Below are positions 57,699 to 64,000 of a stretch of DNA of 64,000 nucleotides, one piece after another; within the stretch, counting starts at the first letter, position 1, and each line of letters opens with the position of its first letter. Origin of the DNA: Providencia vermicola (GTDB lineage Bacteria; Pseudomonadota; Gammaproteobacteria; Enterobacterales; Enterobacteriaceae); the NCBI RefSeq assembly GCF_010748935.1, contig NZ_CP048796.1, forward strand, positions 809,001 through 873,000, written 5' to 3'. A program made the position numbers and the translations under genes. Under the pieces are notes generated by a model that was not told the DNA's origin, ran no database searches, and saw nothing but the letters and a program-made list of their open reading frames with translations.

Positions 57699-59693
57699 AT
57701 GACGACTCGTAAAACCCTTGCTAATGCTATCCGCTTTCTAAGTATGGATGCGGTTCAAAAAGCAAAATCAGGGCACCCTGGCGCGCCTATGGGCATGGCC
57801 GATATTGCTGAAGTTCTGTGGCGTGACTATATGAATCATAACCCAGCAGATCCACACTGGGCTAACCGTGACCGTTTTGTTCTCTCTAATGGCCATGGTT
57901 CAATGCTGATCTATAGCTTGCTGCATCTGACGGGTTATGACTTATCTATCGATGAGCTAAAAAACTTCCGTCAACTCCACTCTAAGACACCAGGCCACCC
58001 TGAATATGGCTATACTCCAGGCGTTGAAACCACCACAGGTCCATTAGGGCAAGGTATTGCAAACGCAGTCGGTTTTGCTATCGCTGAACGCACTTTAGCG
58101 GCGCAATTTAACCGCCCAGGCCATGACATCGTCGACCATCACACTTATGTGTTCATGGGTGATGGTTGTATGATGGAAGGTATCTCACACGAAGTGTGCT
58201 CTCTAGCAGGGACACTGAAATTAAATAAACTGATTGCGTTTTATGATGACAACGGTATCTCTATCGACGGTCATGTACAAGGTTGGTTTACTGATGATAC
58301 CGCAGCACGTTTTGAAGCTTATGGCTGGCATGTTATTCGTGATATCGATGGTCACGATGCCGATCAAATTCATGCTGCTGTCACAGAAGCACAGCGCGAA
58401 ACAGATAAACCAACGCTGATTATGTGTAAAACCGTGATCGGTTTTGGTTCCCCAAATAAAGCAGGTACAGAATCTGTTCACGGTGCACCATTAGGTGATG
58501 CCGAAATTGCGGCAACACGTAAAAATCTAGACTGGCAGTATGGTCCATTCGAAATCCCACAAGATATCTATCAAGCATGGGATGCCCGTCAAGCTGGTAA
58601 AGAAAAACAAGCGGCTTGGAATGATAAGTTCGCCGCTTACGCAAAAGCCTTCCCTGAATTAGCTGAAGAATTTACTCGCCGTATGGCGGGTGAATTGCCT
58701 GCTAATTTTGATGCAGAAGCGAAGAAATTTATTGAAAATCTGCAAGCAAATCCTGCCAACATCGCTAGCCGTAAAGCGTCACAAAATGCTTTAGAAGCCT
58801 TTGGTAAAGTCTTGCCTGAGTTCTTAGGTGGTTCTGCTGACTTAGCACCAAGTAACTTGACTATGTGGTCTGGCTCTAAACCATTGAATGAAGACAAAGC
58901 GGGTAACTACATCCATTATGGTGTACGTGAATTCGGTATGTCAGCAATCATGAATGGTATTGCTTTACATGGTGGATTTGTTCCTTATGGTGCAACATTC
59001 CTCATGTTCGTTGAATATGCACGCAATGCTGTGCGTATGGCTGCATTGATGAAAGTGCGTAGTATCTTTGTTTATACTCACGACTCTATCGGTCTGGGTG
59101 AAGATGGCCCAACTCACCAACCTGTTGAGCAATTAGCTAGCTTACGTGTAACGCCTAATATGAATACATGGCGTCCATGTGACCAAGTTGAATCTGCTGT
59201 CGCATGGAAATACGCTATCGAGCGTAAAGATGGCCCAAGTGCGCTGATCTTCTCTCGCCAAAATCTGGAGCAGCAACCACGTACTGCTAAGCAATTAGCG
59301 GAGATCGAGAAAGGGGCTTATATCCTGAAAGATAGCGATGGCCAGCCGGAGCTTATCTTTATCGCGACAGGTTCAGAAGTTGAGTTAGCAGTGAAAGCCG
59401 CTGACCAACTGACTGGCGAAGGCCGTAAAGTACGTGTTGTTTCAATGCCTTCAACCGAGGTATTTGATAAACAAGACGCGGCATACCGTGAAGCCGTTCT
59501 ACCATCAAGTGTGACTAAGCGTGTTGCTATTGAAGCAGGCATTGCAGATTACTGGTTCAAATATACAGGTCTCAATGGGGCTATCGTTGGTATGCATACA
59601 TTTGGTGAATCAGCACCTGCTGAAGAACTATTCAAAGAGTTCGGTATCACTGTTGAAAGCGCAGTGAAAGCTGCTAAGTCATTGCTGAAGTAA
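57699..59693 (+). CDS. tktA: Transketolase 1
   Basis: Thiamine-diphosphate enzyme moving two-carbon units in the pentose phosphate pathway and making erythrose-4-phosphate. It has 664 aa (E. coli TktA 663). TPP signature [12 protein letters not shown] with the Asp/Asn region [11 protein letters not shown], catalytic Glu region in [13 protein letters not shown], and C-terminal domain with [17 protein letters not shown]-type ribosome site. Neighbour epd uses its product E4P. Confidence 0.97.
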   Translation: MTTRKTLANAIRFLSMDAVQKAKSGHPGAPMGMADIAEVLWRDYMNHNPADPHWANRDRFVLSNGHGSMLIYSLLHLTGYDLSIDELKNFRQLHSKTPGHPEYGYTPGVETTTGPLGQGIANAVGFAIAERTLAAQFNRPGHDIVDHHTYVFMGDGCMMEGISHEVCSLAGTLKLNKLIAFYDDNGISIDGHVQGWFTDDTAARFEAYGWHVIRDIDGHDADQIHAAVTEAQRETDKPTLIMCKTVIGFGSPNKAGTESVHGAPLGDAEIAATRKNLDWQYGPFEIPQDIYQAWDARQAGKEKQAAWNDKFAAYAKAFPELAEEFTRRMAGELPANFDAEAKKFIENLQANPANIASRKASQNALEAFGKVLPEFLGGSADLAPSNLTMWSGSKPLNEDKAGNYIHYGVREFGMSAIMNGIALHGGFVPYGATFLMFVEYARNAVRMAALMKVRSIFVYTHDSIGLGEDGPTHQPVEQLASLRVTPNMNTWRPCDQVESAVAWKYAIERKDGPSALIFSRQNLEQQPRTAKQLAEIEKGAYILKDSDGQPELIFIATGSEVELAVKAADQLTGEGRKVRVVSMPSTEVFDKQDAAYREAVLPSSVTKRVAIEAGIADYWFKYTGLNGAIVGMHTFGESAPAEELFKEFGITVESAVKAAKSLLK

Positions 59694-59697
59694 TTAT

Positions 59698-59777
59698 TTT
59701 ACGACCTAATTACGGGTCGTAAGAAAGAGTGAAATACGCCCTTACATCAATTTTGCTGTAGGGGCGTTGTTTTTTTG
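59698..59777 (+). terminator. Tandem terminators after tktA
   Basis: First a hairpin TTACGACC/GGTCGTAA (about 59698-59722), then ACGCCCTTACA/TGTAGGGGCGT (59736-59767) followed by a long T-run. Confidence 0.85.
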
Positions 59778-59999
59778 TGCATTTCATGTGTTTTGACTAT
59801 TGCGTTCTGTGTCTATATCCCTTAATCTAATTCTTAAATAGCTGAACCGTTTCAGTTGCTGTGGTCAATAAGCTAAAAAATTTCAAAAGTGTCGAGTGAA
59901 GCACATTTTTGATGTTTGACCGTTAAAATCAGCAGTAGAGTTTGTGTGAGTCAGTTATCCTTATCAGCCGTGTGATTTTGTTGAAATTCAAGGTGTAGG
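59778..59999 (+). promoter_or_regulatory. Promoter interval of epd-pgk-fbaA
   Basis: About 220 bp between the tktA terminator and epd; no gene. Must carry the epd promoter. I see no perfect sigma70 or regulator site. Confidence 0.35.
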
Positions 60000-61019
60000 A
60001 TGCCAATAAAAGTGGCGATTAACGGCTTCGGTCGGATCGGACGGAGTGTACTAAGGGCTTTATATGAGTCTGGGCGACGTGCTGAAATTACGGTTGTCGC
60101 GGTTAATGAGCTGGCAAGCCCTGAAGGGATTGCGCATTTGCTGAAGTATGACTCAAGCCATGGTCGCTTTGCTTGGGATGTCCGCCTTAGCGGTTCGCTG
60201 TTGCAGGTCTGCGATGACAATATTCGTCTCTTTCATCAACCTGATATCAGTTCGCTACCTTGGAAAGAACTTGGAGTTGATGTTGTGCTTGACTGTAGTG
60301 GGGCATTCGGTTCTCGCGCAGATGGCTTAGCTCACCTCGATGCGGGCGCTAAAAAAGTGCTCTTCTCCCATCCTGGCTCGGATGATCTTGATGCGACAGT
60401 TGTCTATGGCGTTAATCATGATAGTCTAACAATTGACGATAAAATTATTTCAAACGCATCTTGTACCACAAACTGTATTATTCCGATCATTAAACTGTTA
60501 GATGATGCGTTCGGTATTGAGTCAGGCACGGTAACAACAATCCATGCATCAATGAATGATCAGCCTGTTATCGATGCTTATCATCATGACCTAAGAAGAA
60601 CGCGAGCTGCCAGCCAATCAATTATTCCGGTTGATACTAAGCTAGCAGCGGGTATTACGCGAATTTTTCCAAAATTTCAAAATCATTTTGAGGCGATATC
60701 GGTACGTGTACCGACAACCAATGTGACAGCCATTGATTTGAGTGTTACCGTGCACAGTGATGTTAGCGTAGCAACGGTAAACCAACTCTTGCGAAGCGCC
60801 GCGCATGGACATTTTCGTGGTATAGTAGACTATACTGAATTACCGTTAGTCTCGATGGATTTTAATCATGATCCGCACAGTGCGATTGTTGATGGCACAC
60901 AAACGAGAGTGAGCGGTAAGCATTTAATTAAAACCCTTGTTTGGTGTGATAACGAATGGGGGTTTGCTAACCGGATGCTAGATACAACTTTAGCGATGGC
61001 AGCAACAGGTTTCAACTAA
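60000..61019 (+). CDS. epd: D-erythrose-4-phosphate dehydrogenase
   Basis: NAD-dependent oxidation of E4P to 4-phosphoerythronate, first step of the DXP-dependent pyridoxal phosphate pathway. It has 339 aa, same as E. coli, after an AAGGTG site. NAD motif INGFGRIGR (8-16), catalytic C155 in SNASCTTNC, and H182 in TTIHASM. Distinguished from GapA by SHGRFAWDV and [18 protein letters not shown]. Heads the epd-pgk-fbaA cluster. Confidence 0.96.
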   Translation: MPIKVAINGFGRIGRSVLRALYESGRRAEITVVAVNELASPEGIAHLLKYDSSHGRFAWDVRLSGSLLQVCDDNIRLFHQPDISSLPWKELGVDVVLDCSGAFGSRADGLAHLDAGAKKVLFSHPGSDDLDATVVYGVNHDSLTIDDKIISNASCTTNCIIPIIKLLDDAFGIESGTVTTIHASMNDQPVIDAYHHDLRRTRAASQSIIPVDTKLAAGITRIFPKFQNHFEAISVRVPTTNVTAIDLSVTVHSDVSVATVNQLLRSAAHGHFRGIVDYTELPLVSMDFNHDPHSAIVDGTQTRVSGKHLIKTLVWCDNEWGFANRMLDTTLAMAATGFN

Positions 61020-61104
61020 TTAACGGCTGACAGACGGTAGGGTAGACTATGACCCACACAGCCATTAATGAAAACTTTATAGAGAATCAACAAGAGGATT
61101 CACC

Positions 61105-62268
61105 ATGTCTGTAATTAAGATGACCGATTTGGACCTAGCGGGTAAACGCGTTTTCATCCGTTCTGACCTAAACGTTCCTGTAAAAGATGGCAAAGTTACT
61201 TCTGATGCACGTATCCGTGCTTCATTACCAACAATTGAAACTGCTCTCAAGCAAGGTGCTAAAGTCATGGTCACATCTCACCTCGGTCGTCCGACTGAAG
61301 GCGAGTATAATGAAGAATTTTCACTGCAACCTGTTGTTGACTATCTGGCTGAAAAGATTGATTACCCGGTTCGTTTAGTCAAAGACTATTTAGGTGGCGT
61401 GGATATCGCGGAAGGCGAGTTAGTCGTTTTGGAAAACGTTCGCTTCAATAAAGGCGAGAAAAAAGACGATGAAACGCTGTCAAAACAGTATGCTGCACTG
61501 TGTGATGTTTATGTCATGGATGCTTTTGGTACCGCTCACCGTGCTCAAGCATCAACGCATGGCGTTGCTAAATTCTCGCCAGTTGCTTGTGCTGGTCCTC
61601 TACTCAGCGCTGAACTTGAAGCATTAGGTAAAGCACTGGATAACCCTGCTCGCCCAATGGTGGCGATTGTCGGTGGTTCAAAAGTATCGACAAAACTGAC
61701 CGTTTTAGATTCACTCTCTAAAATTGCCGATCAATTAATTGTGGGTGGTGGTATTGCAAACACCTTTATTGCCGCTGAAGGTAATAATGTTGGTCGTTCT
61801 TTATATGAAGCGGATCTGATCCCAGAAGCGAAAAAATTATTGGCAAACTGCCATATTCCAGTACCGACTGATGTCCGTGTAGCAACGGAGTTCTCTGAAA
61901 CTGCGGAAGCGACATTAAAATCAAGTACTAAAATTAAAGATGATGAGCAGATCCTCGACTTAGGTGACGAGTCTGCTGAGCGTCTGGCTGAAATTCTGAA
62001 AAATGCTAAAACCATTCTGTGGAATGGCCCAGTTGGTGTTTTTGAATTCCCTAACTTCCGTAAAGGAACCGAAATCGTTGCACGTGCAATCGCTGATAGT
62101 GAAGCTTTCTCTATCGCGGGTGGTGGTGACACATTAGCGGCTATCGATTTATTCGGTATTGCGGATAAGATTTCATACATTTCAACAGGCGGCGGTGCAT
62201 TCCTTGAATTCGTTGAAGGTAAAAAACTGCCGGCGGTTGTGATGCTGGAAGAACGTGCTAAAGCGTAA
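61105..62268 (+). CDS. pgk: Phosphoglycerate kinase
   Basis: Glycolytic/gluconeogenic transfer of phosphate between 1,3-bisphosphoglycerate and ADP. It has 387 aa, equal to E. coli. N-terminal substrate site [15 protein letters not shown] and HLGRPTEG, nucleotide site [10 protein letters not shown], hinge and C-terminal [15 protein letters not shown] ribosome site. 85 bp after epd and 59 bp before fbaA. Confidence 0.98.
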   Translation: MSVIKMTDLDLAGKRVFIRSDLNVPVKDGKVTSDARIRASLPTIETALKQGAKVMVTSHLGRPTEGEYNEEFSLQPVVDYLAEKIDYPVRLVKDYLGGVDIAEGELVVLENVRFNKGEKKDDETLSKQYAALCDVYVMDAFGTAHRAQASTHGVAKFSPVACAGPLLSAELEALGKALDNPARPMVAIVGGSKVSTKLTVLDSLSKIADQLIVGGGIANTFIAAEGNNVGRSLYEADLIPEAKKLLANCHIPVPTDVRVATEFSETAEATLKSSTKIKDDEQILDLGDESAERLAEILKNAKTILWNGPVGVFEFPNFRKGTEIVARAIADSEAFSIAGGGDTLAAIDLFGIADKISYISTGGGAFLEFVEGKKLPAVVMLEERAKA

Positions 62269-62284
62269 TTAATTTGTCATGAAC

Positions 62285-62308
62285 AACAGGCTGCGTAGGC
62301 AGCCTGTT
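62285..62308 (+). terminator. Intercistronic hairpin pgk-fbaA
   Basis: Perfect 10-bp stem AACAGGCTGC/GCAGCCTGTT with a GTAG loop and no T-run. More likely an mRNA-stability or processing element than a full terminator. Confidence 0.45.
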
Positions 62309-62327
62309 TAACACAGGACCTTTTCAA

Positions 62328-63404
62328 ATGTCTAAAATTTTTGATTTTGTAAAACCGGGTGTTCTCACAGGTGATGATGTACAGAAAGTTTTCGCAGTTG
62401 CCAAAGAAAATAACTTCGCATTGCCAGCGGTGAACTGTGTCGGTACAGACTCAATTAATGCCGTACTTGAAGCGGCAGCGAAAGTACGTGCTCCAGTTAT
62501 TGTTCAGTTTTCTAACGGCGGTGCGGCTTTTATCGCGGGTAAAGGCTTGAAAGCAGAAGGGCAACAAGCCGCTATTCTGGGTTCAATCTCTGGCGCACAT
62601 CATGTTCATCAAATGGCTGAGCATTATGGTGTTCCTGTGATCCTACATACTGACCACTGCGCACGTAAATTGCTGCCATGGATTGATGGTTTGTTAGATG
62701 CAGGTGAAAAACATTACGCGAAAACCGGTAAGCCTCTGTTCTCTTCACATATGATCGACCTGTCTGAAGAAACTCTGGAAGAAAATATCGAGATCTGTGC
62801 TAAGTATCTGGCTCGCATGGCAAAAATTGACATGACGCTAGAAATCGAACTCGGTTGTACTGGCGGTGAAGAAGATGGTGTTGATAACACCGGTATGGAC
62901 AGTTCAGCGCTGTACACTCAACCAGAAGACGTTGCTTACGCGTATGAGAAACTGAGCGCAATCAGCCCACGTTTCACTATCGCGGCTTCTTTCGGTAACG
63001 TTCACGGTGTTTATAAGCCAGGTAACGTCCAGTTAACGCCAAAAATTCTACGTAACTCACAGGACTATGTTTCTGAGAAATTTAATCTGCCTCACAACAG
63101 CCTAGACTTTGTTTTCCACGGTGGTTCTGGCTCAAGCGCTGCTGAAATCAAAGAAGCGGTTAGCTACGGTGTTATCAAAATGAACATCGATACAGATACT
63201 CAGTGGGCAACTTGGGAAGGTATCCTGAACTACTACAAAAAGAACGAAGGTTATCTGCAAGGTCAGTTGGGTAACCCAGAAGGTGATGACAAGCCTAACA
63301 AAAAATACTATGACCCACGTGTATGGCTGCGTAAAGGTCAAGAATCCATGGTTGTTCGTTTAGAGCAAGCATTCAAAGAACTGAACTGTGTTGACGTTCT
63401 ATAA
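62328..63404 (+). CDS. fbaA: Class II fructose-bisphosphate aldolase
   Basis: Zinc-dependent cleavage of fructose-1,6-bisphosphate. It has 358 aa (E. coli 359). Zinc ligands H110 (in LHTDHC), H225 (FGNVHGVY) and H263 (VFHGGSGSS), with catalytic D109 and the mobile-loop Glu in GCTGGEEDGVDN. Dimeric class IIA type. Followed by a strong terminator. Confidence 0.98.
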   Translation: MSKIFDFVKPGVLTGDDVQKVFAVAKENNFALPAVNCVGTDSINAVLEAAAKVRAPVIVQFSNGGAAFIAGKGLKAEGQQAAILGSISGAHHVHQMAEHYGVPVILHTDHCARKLLPWIDGLLDAGEKHYAKTGKPLFSSHMIDLSEETLEENIEICAKYLARMAKIDMTLEIELGCTGGEEDGVDNTGMDSSALYTQPEDVAYAYEKLSAISPRFTIAASFGNVHGVYKPGNVQLTPKILRNSQDYVSEKFNLPHNSLDFVFHGGSGSSAAEIKEAVSYGVIKMNIDTDTQWATWEGILNYYKKNEGYLQGQLGNPEGDDKPNKKYYDPRVWLRKGQESMVVRLEQAFKELNCVDVL

Positions 63405-63443
63405 TTGTGCTTAGGCTTGGTTAACCAAGCTAATCGCTAAATC

Positions 63444-63480
63444 AATCCCCCAGTAGGGTTATCTTACTGGGGGATTTTTG
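63444..63480 (+). terminator. Terminator after fbaA
   Basis: Stem AATCCCCCAGTA/TACTGGGGGATT with a 9-nt loop and TTTTT. A second small palindrome, GCTTGGTTAACCAAGC, lies just upstream (about 63416-63431). Confidence 0.9.
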
Positions 63481-63562
63481 TATTTTTGAGCACTAAAACT
63501 AAATGTATAACAAGCTAATATGGAAGTTATTATTTTTTATTTGTTATAAAGGAGATATTTGA

Positions 63563-63967
63563 GTGAGTCGATGGATCCAGAATTTTTTAATCGCTATTGT
63601 TGGTGTCTTATCAATAGGTTGTTCAGTGACAGGTAACAACGATAGGCTCGTCTATAAATTTGAAAATGATGAGTTTATTTTAGAAAAAGAGTGCGTTTCT
63701 GTACTTCAATTGGGACATTCACAGTTAAAAAATGACTATGTTTTGAATATTGAGATCAATAGAACACCTAAATGTTCGGAAAGATTTAATTCTCTTCTGA
63801 GTAAAAATATTGGTAAAAAGGTATCTCTTTACTTCGGTGTAAATAAAATTTCTCAAACGTATATCGCAGGGGAAATACAATCTGAAAATGGATATAGACA
63901 GGCATTTTCGGATAAAAAAGTAATAAATAATATTTTAGAAAGTTATGGACGAAATGCTAAAAACTAA
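63563..63967 (+). CDS. Small lipoprotein resembling the SecD P1 head subdomain
   Basis: 134 aa from a GTG start with a strong AAAGGAG site. Signal with lipobox LSIGC (Cys20). The mature part contains YVLNIEINRTPKCSERFNSL followed by LSKNIGKKVSLYFGVNKISQ, which follows the pattern of the SecD periplasmic P1 head (LNI...A..F..LT..N.GK.LAI..DG.VIS.P.I). There are no SecD transmembrane segments. The function is unknown. It could be a free-standing derivative of the translocase domain or chance fold similarity. A terminator follows directly. Confidence 0.65.
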   Translation: MSRWIQNFLIAIVGVLSIGCSVTGNNDRLVYKFENDEFILEKECVSVLQLGHSQLKNDYVLNIEINRTPKCSERFNSLLSKNIGKKVSLYFGVNKISQTYIAGEIQSENGYRQAFSDKKVINNILESYGRNAKN

Positions 63968-63999
63968 AAGAAATCACGTTGTACTTCTTTTAGTTTTAT
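63962..63999 (+). terminator. Terminator after the SecD-head-like lipoprotein
   Basis: Perfect 11-bp stem AACTAAAAGAA/TTCTTTTAGTT overlapping the stop codon region, followed by TT. Confidence 0.75.
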
Positions 64000-64000
64000 A

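Overview
This window looks like a chromosomal segment of a Morganellaceae enterobacterium, most probably Providencia or a close relative. The reasons are: AT-rich DNA; core proteins very close to E. coli/Proteus orthologues; a Proteus-style mrp-like fimbrial operon with an MrpJ-type regulator; and long stretches collinear with the 9-10 min region of E. coli. The genus call is an inference from memory of these families. No database search was made.

Layout. (1) 1-39782 is an almost unbroken core block: thiL (3' part), dxs-ispA-xseB (isoprenoid precursors and exonuclease VII), thiI, yajL-panE, yajQ, yajR, the cyoABCDE cytochrome bo3 operon, an OmpK/Tsx-type porin, ampG, yajG, bolA, then the proteostasis cluster tig-clpP-clpX-lon-hupB-ppiD, followed by ybaV, fadM, queC, decR, mdlAB, glnK-amtB, tesB, ybaY, the 4.5S RNA gene ffs and hha-tomB. 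Compared with E. coli, pgpA/yajO are missing between thiL and dxs, cof/ybaE are missing around queC-decR, and acrAB does not follow tomB. (2) At about 39.8-40.3 kb the order jumps to the E. coli 5-min cluster mltD-gloB-yafS-rnhA-dnaQ-tRNA-Asp. The junction is a 0.57 kb non-coding stretch with a promoter/terminator pair that may encode a small RNA. (3) 44.9-57.2 kb is accessory DNA next to tRNA-Asp: 1.36 kb of very AT-rich non-coding DNA, an MrpJ-like HTH regulator, a nine-gene chaperone-usher fimbrial operon (major pilin, minor pilin, usher, chaperone, four minor subunits, two-domain tip adhesin), a decayed IS3-family element, a degenerate partial copy of a downstream gene, a heme-oxygenase-like diiron enzyme and a small membrane protein. 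(4) 57.7-63.4 kb is core carbon metabolism: tktA, epd, pgk and fbaA. It is followed by a small lipoprotein resembling the SecD P1 head domain.

How the genes work together. Dxs and IspA make the farnesyl diphosphate used by CyoE to farnesylate haem for the CyoABCD oxidase. Dxs also supplies DXP for thiamine, to which ThiI (sulfur carrier) and ThiL belong. Tig, ClpXP, Lon, HU-beta and PpiD form a folding/turnover cluster with recognisable heat-shock promoter sequences. GlnK-AmtB is a sigma54/NtrC-type ammonium module. TktA and Epd make and use erythrose-4-phosphate (aromatics, pyridoxal phosphate), while Pgk and FbaA are glycolytic.

The parts most likely to repay attention are the fimbrial island (divergent tip adhesin, tandem-duplicated GC-rich minor subunits, regulator at the head of the operon), the IS/duplication scar with the diiron enzyme, the candidate sRNA at the tomB-mltD junction, the structured tig leader, and the SecD-head-like lipoprotein.
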